DNA of 64,000 nt from Paracentrotus lividus (Eukaryota; Echinodermata; Echinoidea; Camarodonta; Echinidae): the NCBI GenBank assembly GCA_940671915.1, contig CALNVZ010003426.1, positions 10,912,342-10,976,341 on the forward strand. The letters are read 5' to 3'. Positions 1 to 10,396 of the stretch are shown here, piece after piece. The stretch's first letter is position 1. Every line of letters starts with the position of its first letter. The notes under the pieces are model-generated. The model was given only the letters and a program-made list of their open reading frames with translations. It did not search any database and was not told the origin of the DNA. The position numbers were made by a program, and so were the translations under genes.

Positions 1-119
1 TAGGCTTAACTTTAGGACACATTTGTGAATATGCGCCAAAGGGTTTTGGTCAAAATGGGTTTAGACCAATCAGCAATTTACCAATAATTATAATCAAATA
101 TTTATTTTGATAGACTTGC

Positions 120-282
120 CTTGATAGAGAGCCTGTTGCATGTGACCTTTGATATGATAATCCATGATGGTAGTTCCAGTACATCCATTAAAACCTGTTC
201 ATCTAACTCCAGATTGGTCAGCTGGCCCTCCCCTTTCAGGGTGCTCAGACCTATCTTGTCCGATGACAGGTTCTTGACGAAT
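120..282 (-). CDS. UHRF1BP1L: BLTP3 (UHRF1BP1/UHRF1BP1L-like), coding exon 2
   Basis: Second coding exon of a bridge-like lipid-transfer protein of the UHRF1BP1/UHRF1BP1L (BLTP3) family. These proteins carry an N-terminal chorein segment and act on endosomal vesicles as lipid conduits. The exon gives 54 codons after one base that completes a split codon. It contains FVKNLSSDKIGLSTLKGEG and then NLELDEQVL, which closely follow the N-terminus I recall for human UHRF1BP1L. The acceptor reads CATCCTAG|ATTC. The donor appears to be the GC type, ATCAAG|GCAAGT, with no GT donor nearby; the frame stays open to it. Phase in is 2 and phase out is 0, matching exon 1. The gene continues leftward out of the window. 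Paralogue identity (A or B) cannot be told; invertebrates usually have one copy. Confidence 0.88.
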
Positions 283-1250
283 CTAGGATGTAAATAAAAT
301 AAAATATAGTAAAAAAATATAATGATGAATTATTACATGAAAGATAGCAAATCATTCAATATAGTTCCATGTGGTCTAAATTATCATATTGCCTTCCTTT
401 TATTAGCAACTACTACATCTAACTCCAGATTAAGCTGGCCCTCCCCTTTCAGGGTGCTCAGACCTATCTTGTCCGATGACAGGTTCTTGACGAATCTAGG
501 ATGTAAATAAAATAAAAATATAGTAATAAAAATAATGATGAATTAAAATGAAAGATAACAATCATCCCATATATACATGTTTCATGTGGTCTGAATTATC
601 ATATTGCCTTCCTTTTATTAGCAACTACTACATCTAACTCCAGATTAAGCTGACCCTCCCCTTTCAGGGTGCTGAGACCTATCTTGTCCGATGACAGGTT
701 CTTGACGAATCTAGGATGTAAATAAAATAAAATGTAGTAATCAAAATAATGATAAATAAAAATGAAAGATAGCAAATCATTCAATATAGTTCCATGTGGT
801 CTAAATTATCATTGCTGTCCTTTTATTAGCAACTACTACATCTATTAAACTCCAGATTAAGCTGACCCTCCCCTTTCAGTGTGCTCAGACCTATCTTGTC
901 CGATGACAGGTTCTTGACGAATCTAGGATGTAAATAAAATAAAATATAGTAAAAAAATATAATGATGAATTAAAATGAAAGATAGCAAATCATTCAATAT
1001 AGTTCCATGTGGTCTAAATTATCATTGCTGTCCTTTTATTAGCAACTACTACATCTAACTCCAGATTAAGCTGACCCTCCCCTTTCAGTGTGCTCAGACC
1101 TATCTTGTCCGATGACAGGTTCTTGATGAATCTAGGATGTAAATAAAATAAAATATAGTAATAAAAATAATGATGATGAATTAAAATGAAAGATAACAAG
1201 CATCCCATATAGTTCCATGTGGTCTGAACTATCAGATTGCCTTCCTTTTA
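283..1250. repeat. tandem array of ~212-bp units
   Basis: Direct repeats built from an acceptor-side intron piece, about 77 bp of exon 2, and an AT-rich filler that includes GTTCCATGTGGTCT and AACTACTACATCTA. The AT-rich spacer (AAATAAAATAAAA) also varies in length. Four full units follow the genuine exon. Confidence 0.85.
415..1131 (-). pseudogene. four tandem truncated copies of BLTP3 exon 2 (pseudo-exons)
   Basis: Copies of the 5' part of exon 2, each with its upstream acceptor region, lie at about 415-495, 631-710, 840-922 and 1052-1131. Acceptor edges at 282, 495, 710, 922 and 1131 give a period of 209-215 bp. Each copy keeps the CATCCTAG acceptor and the reading frame through KGEGQL, lacks one codon (QLTN becomes QLN), and diverges after LELD into a shared unrelated sequence with only a weak GAT|GTAGTA donor. 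Coding differences between copies are few (two silent changes and one Val to Ile seen). If spliced, a copy would enter in phase 2 and leave in phase 0, like the true exon, so a shortened alternative exon is conceivable. Most likely they are inert duplications. Confidence 0.8.
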
Positions 1251-2625
1251 TAATATTTGGCTACTTTAAATGTAAGAATAGTTCATTTTGCCTCAGTTGA
1301 ATATGTTGGAAGGGAAGAAATAGTTTGAACTTGCGAAAAAATCTGACAGACATAGGGTTTATAGAGAAGGGTTTTTAATCATTATGCGCATTATAAATCT
1401 TAATATTATCAATTTCATGATTTTTATTATCATTATATAGAACTCAGCAAAGAATAAAAGAGAAGATGACATGAAAAGACATTAAAGATTATTTGACTTA
1501 GGCCTAAATGCAATTTAACTTTTTTTGAGGAAAAAAGTGTTCAAGAGTTACAAAATATTATCATGTACAGTATACAGTATTTAACAGGAGATCAGGAGTT
1601 TGTCTGGCTTTGATATTTTAAGTCAGCTCTCAAAATTTGCCAAAAACCAACTCTAGCCAGGGGAGGGGGGGGGGTGGGGAGGAGTGGGGGTGGTACACAC
1701 AAGGCCATGCGTTTTGAATTGGGCCGGTAAATAGGTGGATCTGTGACATCTGCGCGACACTTTCGGGTGCATTCCTTTGATTTTCTCAGCTGATATACAA
1801 GCTAGTACAACGTTGTTTTTGGTGTCAAAATAAAGCCCATGATGACAGCAATATAGTCATACCCAGTGTTTATTTCTTCTTTACAAGTGGTATGTGTGCA
1901 GGGTGGAAGATGATGAGGAGGTGCAAATTTTCCTGCAAGCACAGTGATGAACTGCAGTCATCATAGATCATGCTATTTTTGATCTTTATTCATAATTCAT
2001 CATGATAATAATGAGTTTAGATTAACTGAAACTAATTTCATGATTAATTAGTGTAATTATGCTTAATTATTAATTAATTTTTCCTAGTTAAGCAAAAGAG
2101 CAACAAACCTGGCTGCATGATCGCACGGGCAAACATTGATTAAATTTAAATTTGATAAAACAATTGTGCTTGAAATTATAGGCCTATTAAAGGGATTAAG
2201 TAGCTTTCAAAAACAAGAGCAATTATATCAAGATTAATAAAATTATATTGTTCTAACAGTAAAAACAAACTACTGAAAGTTTCAGATCAAATGGAAGTCA
2301 TTTTACCTTAAAACAGTGTAACAAAATAATGCCAAGCATACAGCCGAACACCAGTACCCTCTGCTGATAACTCACCAGGCCACTAGAGACAGGGAACTTA
2401 ACAACAGGAAATGGGTGTGTGGAAAAGCACATGGTTTTATAAACCATCCGGTGTTGGTTTATAAATTTTGAGTATGAAATCATTGATATCTCGAAGGTAA
2501 AGCAAGCAATTAGCTTGCAATTTTGAAGAGATACCAGACTGACCTAAGTGTTTATAATTATGTTGGCAAAATAAGCTAAATCGAATAAATGTGATTTGAA
2601 TATCATTCAATGTTACTGCATCCCT
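1251..2625. other. BLTP3 intron 1, no gene
   Basis: AT-rich intronic DNA with a G-rich patch at about 1658-1692. I see no coding exon or RNA gene here. Confidence 0.6.
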
Positions 2626-3317
2626 TTAAACCTGGGGGGTGTTTCACAAAGAGTTAAGTAGACTAAAAAATCGCACTTGAATTGCTAGTTTTGTGCGTTA
2701 TATTACGCATCACCTCATTGGATTGACCATGCTCAAAGGATGCGCGCCATTGTGAAATCTATCAGTTGAATTGCGCGTTATAAAATAAGATGCGCGTAGA
2801 AGTTAAGTGCGACTTTAAGTCTACTTAACTCTTTGTGAAACACCCCCCCAGGTGTATAGTTTTGGTAACAAAAAAGGAATTGGCACAAAACCGATCAAAT
2901 ATATTCTCATGTTGTCCACATTGCACTAAAAGATGTGTAAGAGATCTTGTGACACTGCTTTCATTATTTCTGATGAATTTCATTGAAAATTTTTGAATGA
3001 AGAGTAATGTAACTGCCGTTTAGACCTCTGCCGAGAGTTTCGCACGCCGGAAGTTACGGCGTGAATAACGCGAACGATCTGTGTGTAACACGCACACAAG
3101 AGAATCCCCATTGGTTTTCCACGTAAGCGCTAACATGAGTCGGATCCCCGACTTAGCTTTTTTATACTTATATTATGAAATAAAGACACTAAAACGAGAT
3201 TTCGAGTACTATAATTTGGTTTATTATTGCTATTGGATTCAATCTTCCATAATTTATCTAAATGCGAATCAAAATTATTTTTTCTTACTCCCGAAACTAT
3301 ACACCAGCTTTAAATAT
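2626..3317. mobile_element. foldback element family B, copy 1 (interrupted)
   Basis: A non-autonomous element bounded by TTAA and short inverted ends of the form CTGGTGTATAGTTT. It contains a CpG-rich core around 3015-3150. The same element occurs inverted at 23329-23798. Copy 1 is split near its left end by the family A element at 2631-2852. TTAA at both ends of both copies suggests a TTAA target site, as used by piggyBac-like transposases; that assignment is inference. Confidence 0.72.
2631..2852. mobile_element. foldback MITE family A, copy 1
   Basis: A ~220-bp palindromic element with inverted ends of about 35 bp, starting TGGGGGGTGTTTCACAAAG and closing with the complement. A second copy is at 13212-13432. 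It lies inside the left end of element B. Confidence 0.85.
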
Positions 3318-3759
3318 TTCATTCATATTATGTGTCCTTTTGCCTTGTAACTTAACCTCTGACCCGGACTTTTCACTTGCATGGATATCACACATTTATT
3401 AATTATATGTGAGTTAAATTATTAGTCAACTTGATAGTATAATTGTCCCACAGTTTAAAATACTCTACTGTTATTGTTTTGTGTTGTTGCATAACACCTG
3501 ACACAATCATACTGATCATGACTGAATCATACGGATCATGACACATGCATGTGTCATCAGATGGATCCCATTAAAAAAAAAGAAATATCATTCACATTTG
3601 TGCATTTACAAGGGTGCACAGACATGAGCACTTTCCCTATCCACCCCCCCCCCCCCCCCCCCCCCACATGGAGCAGAAAAGACATCTTGTTGTTCAATTG
3701 CCCAGCATTAACGTTAGCTCTCATCACAGGCACAGATCCAGGATTTCATTGACATAATA
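3318..3759. other. BLTP3 intron 1, no gene
   Basis: AT-rich intronic sequence with a C run at about 3645-3665. Nothing else recognised. Confidence 0.5.
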
Positions 3760-4018
3760 TTAACTCTCTCATTACCATGGTTGCCTTTTGGCACCATAGA
3801 ACACTGGTGACAAGGGAAACTGATTTTACTGCCATTTTGCAAAAAAGCGCCCTCTCTAGTTGAGTTATGTACCGTTGGAAAGCTGGAAACGGTAGTTTTT
3901 GTGTGGATGCAAACACTACGGGTATTGCTAGAGTTATCTTTTGGAAAATTTTAAATGAAGTGAGAGAATCCAGTTTTGGGGGAAAAGTGCTTGGTAACGA
4001 AAGGGCCAAGGGTTAATA
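3760..4018. mobile_element. MITE-like repeat family J, copy 1
   Basis: About 260 bp starting TTAACTCTCTCATTACCA and ending GGCCAAGGGTTAA, so with TTAA-flanked imperfect inverted ends. An inverted copy sits at 48351-48593 in a BCAT intron and shares the core AGCGCCCTCTCT and the CACCATAGAACACTGGT segment. Confidence 0.7.
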
Positions 4019-5156
4019 ATCTGTCATTCTCATGACATTGTTTTAGAGGGGGCTCTAAAATTGGATTTCTGCGCAACGACAGTTGCTGATCTCCAACCCC
4101 ATGAACACCACACACGGAAAAAAGTCTACCATTCCGCTTTTACAGAAATAGAGAACAATGCATTTTGATTATTGGGCGCTCTGATTAGCTACTGGTAGCT
4201 ATCGCGAGGAGCTCCGCCTCCCGGTTGCGATGACTGAAGTGCGTTGACCGTAACTGAACAACGCGATTCAGCTGTTCCCGATAAAGACCGCTTTGTCGTG
4301 CGCGCTGTCAATCATAACCGAATTGGACCCATTTCGCAAGAAAAACTGCAAGACGCGACTTCAAAAACGGTTGGGCGTAGACCCACTCTTCCAATATTTT
4401 TTAGAATAAAGAAGAGAAATATAAAAAAGGAACTTCAACGAATCCACTGTCGGACGTACGCCCAATATTTCAAAACGCATAAAGAAATGAGGACTTACCA
4501 AAAAAAATAAATGACAAATCTAAATTTTATCGTGACTATTGTTAATTGGAAGGCACAATGGTAGTGTATTTCATATGCTAATTCGTGATCATTCGAGCGT
4601 CATGCATAAATTACTAAATTATGGAGGAACTTTTCTCCGTGCCACATGGACATGATGGAGGAATAAGAAGAAGGTAGGCTACACCTAAAAAAAAAATCTG
4701 GCTATGCCAGCCAAAATTTTGCTCTGAGAGTGGGGAAGAGGCAAAGCCAAAGGAGGGGGCACAGGGCAGGAGTTTATGCATTTGCCTTTGGCTTTGGCCG
4801 TCCAATCAATTGACAATGTCAATGACAATTTGTTAATATTTTTGTGTTATCAAAATCAAATAATTTATTTCATCAATTCAAAATCAAATCAATCCACGCG
4901 AATCATCTCAGATGCAGACTCAGTCACAGTCACACAATTCTTAATGTAAACTGCATTTATTCATATCACAAAGCAAAATAACTCTACCATCCATGATCCA
5001 CAGTGTGCAACCAACTCATCACTCACTCACTGCACAACCACTAACGTTAGATCTAAAACCACTGAACACAGACCATTCATCCTATTCCACACAGCCACAC
5101 AGGTGCAGCGGAGTCACAGATTCACCCATAATAATATCGCCAATTTATTCCCTTAC
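4019..5156. other. BLTP3 intron 1, 5' part
   Basis: Contains a CpG-richer stretch at about 4190-4380 with an 88-codon plus-strand ORF (4244-4510) that resembles nothing I know. It may reflect regulatory or repeat-derived DNA rather than a gene. The remainder is AT-rich. Confidence 0.4.
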
Positions 5157-5200
5157 TTCGACAAGTGCTTGATAATCTGATTCTTGATAATCGACGTCAT
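5157..5200 (-). CDS. UHRF1BP1L: BLTP3 (UHRF1BP1L-like), coding exon 1 with start codon
   Basis: First coding exon: ATG at 5200-5198, then 14 codons reading MTSIIKNQIIKHLS and two bases of a split Lys codon. The donor is TCGAA|GTAAGG, phase 2, and joins exon 2 (from 282) to give KHLS-K-FVKNLS. That is colinear with the MAGIIKKQILKHLSR start I recall for the human protein. Such a short ORF would be missed by length filters; position, phase and homology together support it. Intron 1 spans 283-5156 and contains the truncated exon-2 copies and several MITE-like elements. The sequence just 5' of the ATG includes GATACAG, so a further 5'-UTR intron is possible but unproven. Confidence 0.85.
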
Positions 5201-5640
5201 GGTTCTCTGTATCCTTAAAGACAAACAGAAATTTAAAAACACAAGGTTTGATGCTACGACGGTCCAGTTATTAACAGAATTCTAGCCATTTTCCCACCAC
5301 GACTGCAGCACCAATTTGTTTTCTTTAATGATCGATGATGAATGTTTAATCGATATCTTAGACTTTCAGACCAGGCAATTCTTTCAAAAACCTTAAATAT
5401 TTTCCATTATCGTCTAATCCTACTTATCTTATGAAATTAATATAACTTATATGTGGAAAAAAAATTAATTCTTTGTTACATTATCAAATTAAACAAATTA
5501 ATAGTTATGAGATTTCTTGCAAGTTTACCTATACTTATTGATAATTTACCTAGAAACAAGACTACATGAGAAAAAAGTTGGCACAGATTTGATGATAGAT
5601 GGAGCTAATGTGTAGAAAGTTTGTTGACTCAGCAAGTGCA
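5201..5640 (-). promoter_or_regulatory. BLTP3 5' flank / 5' UTR region
   Basis: Sequence immediately upstream of the BLTP3 start codon; the promoter and 5' UTR should lie here or slightly further right. No TATA box or start site can be identified with confidence, so this is placed by position only. Confidence 0.35.
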
Positions 5641-5655
5641 ACTTTCAACCCCCGG

Positions 5656-5686
<31 letters not shown>

Positions 5687-6450
5687 CACATCTGTGCGCT
5701 TTGACTTTTGGCCCAAAAAGGAATAACAACAACAAACTTTTGACTGCACAAAGCACTGGCGTTAATCCCGAGGGGATGCGGGGATATATCCCCCAGAACT
5801 TTTCAAGAAAGAAATGTTTTTAAAAAATATAAATAAATAAATAAAATACACTATAGATAATTGTGCTATTGGTTAATAATAGCGCTTTCAATCAATACTA
5901 AAAAAGGGCCTCTTTTTAACTCCAAAAACCCCAAATTTTCCTGCTCGGTCGCTATGCGACCTCGCGCTAAGCAGTAGGCCAAGTATAAAAAGGTTGGATC
6001 CAAAGCCCTCGTCTGGGGACAAACCTGATGTAGGAAAGGGTGTTGTCGAGATGAATCGCGAGTGGATTTTTTTCTACTTTATGACCAGAAAGCATAGAAT
6101 TCTATAGGCATTTAGGGGTTTCAATTTTGTTTAGCTCATCATTAGAATATCATATGAACGGGAGCTGTAATTTGTCCATCAAAACAATTGAAAGCAAGCA
6201 AGAACTTTGCGTGAAACGGGTAAAAAAGTGTCTGCTAGGGAAAAGTTATTGAGTATATACCTTTAATATTTCTCCGTCAAGTAGGCGCTAATGTGAAATC
6301 AAACCAATATGTAAATTGATGTTTAGTTGGTCAGAATGCCCATAATCTGGTTATAAGAAAGAAAAAAATAGGCGAGCGCGAAGCGCGAGCGGGGATTTGA
6401 TGTATCGGAATGATCTGAAAACGGGACATTTTATGCACTCAGGAATGTAA
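5641..6450. other. intergenic DNA with poly-C tract
   Basis: A near-pure C run at about 5658-5683, then unique-looking AT-rich sequence. GCGAGCGCGAAGCGCGAGCG at about 6373-6392 recurs in the array to the right. Confidence 0.5.
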
Positions 6451-6463
6451 TCATGGTAATAAC

Positions 6464-6532
6464 TCCTATCTATATATCTATCTACCTATCTATCTACCTA
6501 GCTATCTATCTATCTATCTATCTACCTAAAAG

Positions 6533-6570
<38 letters not shown>

Positions 6571-6618
6571 CCTATCTATCTACCTATCTATCTATCTATC
6601 TATCTATCTACCTAAAAG

Positions 6619-6656
<38 letters not shown>

Positions 6657-6715
6657 CCTATCTATCTGTAATTTCTCTATCTACCTATCTATCTATATCT
6701 ATCTATCTATAATTC
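6464..6715. repeat. (TATC)n microsatellite
   Basis: About 250 bp of CTAT/CTAC tetranucleotide repeats, with two internal CTAAAAGTAT interruptions that mark a higher-order duplication. The ORF of alternating Ile/Tyr/Leu/Ser across it is an artefact. Confidence 0.95.
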
Positions 6716-8170
6716 TGCTGGCTCCCTAAGTTTAAGATAAATTTGGCACCTCTAATTTTAAGCTGAATTTGGCGCCAAGTGACGTAGGCCTATAGTATAA
6801 GGTCGATTTGGCGCCCCCCATTTTTAGATTGAATTGGCGCCAATTCAATGTTTTAGGTTAATTTGATGTCCCTGGGTGTAAAGTCAATTTGGTGCCACTT
6901 AGTTTCAGTTCAATTTGAAATGCAAAAATGTAATGTCTTTACATTTTGATGTATTCGAATGATTAGAAAACAGGACATTTTATGCGTTCCTCAGGAACAC
7001 AATGTAATAGGCCTAACTCATTTGGGGGAAAAAATGGTACGAGCGCGAAGCGCGAGCGAAAATTTTGCTATGTATATACTGACCAGGAAGCATGGAAGTT
7101 TAAAATTTTGCTCTATTTAGATAGAGACCATATTTTAAAGACCAATTTGTTGCCCCCTTAGTTTCAGTATAAATTCCACACACCTCCCTAATTTAGGATA
7201 AAGTTGGAGCCCCTAAGTTTAAAATAAATTTGACACCCGTAAGTCTCAGGTCATTTCGGCGCCTCCTATCAGAACAGGTCATTTTGGCGCCCCAAATACG
7301 TGTAAGCTCAATTTGGCGCCCCTAATTTTAAGATCAATTTGAAATGCAAAAATAAATGTAACGTGAAATCAAATAAATTTAAATGTTTTGATGGTTAGAA
7401 TCCCATAATGTAAATTCTGTTAAGAGAAAACACATAAATTATATAGGCGAGTGTGAAGAGCGAACGGAAATTTTGAAGTATTCGAATGATTAGAAGTCAG
7501 GACGTTTTATGCGTTCCTTAGGAACATAATGAAATAACCCAATGGGAAAAAAAATGATGCGACCGCGAGCGAAAATTTTGCTATATACAGACCAGGATGC
7601 ATGGAAGTTTAAAATCTTGCTCTTTCTAGATAGAGACCATTTTAAAGACCCCTTCTATTTTTTTTTTGTTGCCCCTTAGTTACAGGTCAATTCGGCACCC
7701 CTCCCTAAGTTTAGGATACAGTTTGAGCCCCTAAGTCTCAGTCAATTCGGTGCCCCTAAGTTTCAGATCATTTTGGCGGCCCTACTTTTGAGCTCAATCT
7801 TGCGTTCTTAAGTTTAAGATCAATTTAGCGCCCCTTAACTTCAGGTCAAATCGGCGCCCCTAAGTCTCAGGTCAATTCGGCGCCCCCTAAGTTTCAGATC
7901 ATTTTGGCGCCCCTACATTTGAGCTAACTTTCGCGCCCCTCTATTAAAGTTTAAGTTCGATTTGGCGCCCACTAAATTTAAGGTCGACTTGCCGCCCCTA
8001 AGTTTAAGGTCGATTTGGCGCCCCACCTATGTTTCAGGTCAATTTGGCACCCCTCTAATTTTAAGATCGATTTGGCGCCCCTAAGTTTAGGGTCAATTTG
8101 GCACCCCACTTAAGTTTCAGGTCAATTTGGCGCCCCTACGTTTAAGCTCAATTCCGCGCCCAAATTAGCT
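6716..8170. repeat. degenerate GGCGCC-rich tandem array (~27-30 bp unit)
   Basis: Dozens of diverged units of the form GGCGCCCCTAAGTTTAAG followed by RTCAATTT. Two longer segments are embedded as a higher-order duplication, at about 6950-7140 and 7475-7650 (shared GTATTCGAATGATTAGAA, TTTTATGCGTTCCT and AGCATGGAAGTTTAAA). Isolated units recur at 35675-35700 and 36737-36830. Confidence 0.8.
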
Positions 8171-8562
8171 TAAGTTTAATTTCCAGTTGGTCTAATTTTT
8201 GCCCCTTTTCATCTAGATTCTAGGCTTACTTTTTCCCTTTATTTTGACAATAAAATGGTGTTTGACAAAGCAAAGTGGAAATGGGCCTATTCGGAAATTA
8301 GACAAAACTGCCAATGACCGAGCCAAGTGGCAATTAGAACAAATAGTAGATAAACCGATTCATTGTAGAAGAAGACAGAGGGGGATATTCACCAGAAGAA
8401 TCCACAACACTCTTTTCATCCTCTTCACTTAGTCCGCCTCGCGAACTTTTTCCTCTGACCATATTTCCTTCCACATTTACTGCCTTCCTTTCCATCTTTT
8501 CTAAATTAACTTCCAGACCCCATGCTCCTCACACTTCATCCTCCTTTCACTATCACCGTCGG
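8171..8562. other. intergenic, short TTAGACAAA-type motifs
   Basis: Contains scattered AATTAGACAAAA and AAGTGGCAATTAGA motifs related to those at 9230-9530 and 18410-18610. No gene seen. Confidence 0.45.
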
Positions 8563-8970
8563 TTGAGAACCAGAAGGGCGCTATTTTGGATCAAAGATGT
8601 TCTGTTAAGAACCAGAAGGGCGCTATTACAGATCAAAGATGTTCTGTAGAGAACCAGAAGGGCGCTATTACGGATAAAAGATGTTCTGTTGAGAACCAGA
8701 AGGGCGCTATTACGGATCAAAGATGTTCTGTTGAGAACCAGAAGGGCGCTATTACGGATAAAAGATGTTCTGTTGAGAACCAGAAGGGCGCTATTACGAA
8801 TCAAAGATGTTCTGTTGAGAACCAGAAGGGCGCTATTACGTATCAAAGATGTTCTGTTGAGAACCGGAAGGGTGCTATTACGGATCAAAGATGTTCTGTT
8901 GAGAACCGGAAGGGCGCTATTACGGATCAAAGATGTTCTGTTGAGAACCAGAAGGGCGCTATTACCATTG
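8563..8970 (+). repeat. 42-bp minisatellite, ~9.5 copies
   Basis: Unit TTCTGTTGAGAACCAGAAGG + GCGCTATTACGGATCAAAGATG, 42 bp, with few substitutions between copies. Because 42 is a multiple of three and no frame has a stop in the unit, open frames run through it on both strands (for example 8586-8987 plus and 8553-9047 minus). They encode simple 14-residue repeats and I do not call them genes. Confidence 0.93.
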
Positions 8971-8977
8971 ACTTTGT

Positions 8978-9060
8978 ACAGCAATAGCACCCTTCTAGTT
9001 CTCAACGGAACATCTTTAAGATGCAATAACGCCCTTCTGGCTCTCAACAGACGTATTGTT
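8978..9060 (-). repeat. inverted partial units of the 42-bp minisatellite
   Basis: AGCACCCTTCTAGTTCTCAA and AACGCCCTTCTGGCTCTCAA are reverse-complement versions of the unit just to the left, so the array ends in an inverted arm that could fold back. Confidence 0.8.
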
Positions 9061-9179
9061 CCTCAACCATTCACACTCTCAAATCCTATCTTCTTGTCCC
9101 TCAATTCACTATAATACATAGGCTACTCCTTTTAGCCAAATTCATTGGTTTATAAACCAATTTATAAACCATTTTCAAA

Positions 9180-9540
9180 TATCTTCTTGTTTGAACAGCA
9201 GTTGGCCCAAATATCCATTTGGTATACTGACATTTTAGTCTAATTTCCCCTTGGCCTAACTCTCACTTGTCAAATGGACTTTGACCACTTGGTCTGAATG
9301 CCAATTCGTCTAATTGCTAAATGGTCTAGTTGCATTGTCGTCTCATGTCCAAACAAATATTGGGTCTATTACAAATTGTAACTGGAATTGACCAAGTGGA
9401 ATTAGACCAAGAGGACATTAGATGAAATGGGAATTAGACAAAATGGTAAATAGGCCAAGTAGCAAGTAAACCAGAATTTATTTAGACAAACTGGTTGTAG
9501 ATTAAAATGGAATTAAACCATGAGGTTTACCACTCTGTGA
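9180..9540. repeat. foldback of short ATTAGACCAA-type repeats
   Basis: The left half is rich in TTGGTCTAAT and the right half in its complement ATTAGACCAA/ATTAGACAAA, each about every 20 bp. This is a degenerate tandem and foldback structure. Similar motifs lie at 18410-18610. Confidence 0.6.
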
Positions 9541-10365
9541 ATGGAAAATATGTCGGTTTGTCAGATTCTTAAATATAAATACTCTTGAGACAATCAAAAT
9601 TCATATTTTCCATTGAGATATATATTTACCAGTCTGCAATATGTAATGACACATGGATAAGAAAATATTTCCATACAAACAAAGATTCTTGAAAACAAAT
9701 GTAAAAGTTAACGAAAAAAACAAGGCTGACCATTGATATGATCTAAAACACATAATTTCTAATACAAGAAAAAGTATACATGTATGGTATTCAGTTGTTT
9801 TTAATTTAAGGCAAATTTTCAGTTAAATACCACACATACATGGTAAAATGGTATATTAAAAAAAAGGTTGAACAACGTTTACATTATAAACAAGAAATAA
9901 GTAATTTCTTTGAAAGTAAATCTTACATTAACAAAATTTGTTTATGTAATGATGATGGAATCGCTGTGGCAACTGTGTACCTGAACATTGCAAAAGATAT
10001 CTTAATATAAAGTACATAACTAAAAATAAATTCAAGAATTTCGCTTCAAATGAGATTTTTTATTATTATTTTTTTTTTATAACTTCTTATTACAACACAT
10101 ATTGATAAGATGACATATGGGGGAGTTTCATCAACATTTCTTGCCTGACAAGTTGTCAGATACATTTATGACATCTTTACTTCGTTATGATTGGCTGAGA
10201 AGAATAGTTTATATGGTAGCTGTCAGATAAAACAGGATATCCGACAAGTCCTTTCATGAAACGATCCCCCAGAATCCCACTAGCTCTTCCAGATTTTAAT
10301 TTTTTTTTGTTATTTATTTATTTATTCATTGATTTATTAATTTATTATCATTTATTTATTTCTAA

Positions 10366-10396
<31 letters not shown>

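Noticed and set aside
4244..4510. 88-codon plus-strand ORF in BLTP3 intron 1
   Set aside because: CpG-rich stretch without recognisable protein features; kept only as a note.
6453..6671. 72-codon ORF of Ile/Tyr/Leu/Ser
   Set aside because: It is a translation of the CTAT/CTAC microsatellite.
6716..8170. CRISPR-like array
   Set aside because: Repeats are degenerate and adjacent, without unique spacers, in a eukaryotic genome.
8553..9114. ORFs of 133-164 codons with 14-residue repeats on both strands
   Set aside because: Explained by a stop-free 42-bp minisatellite; no start context, no homology.
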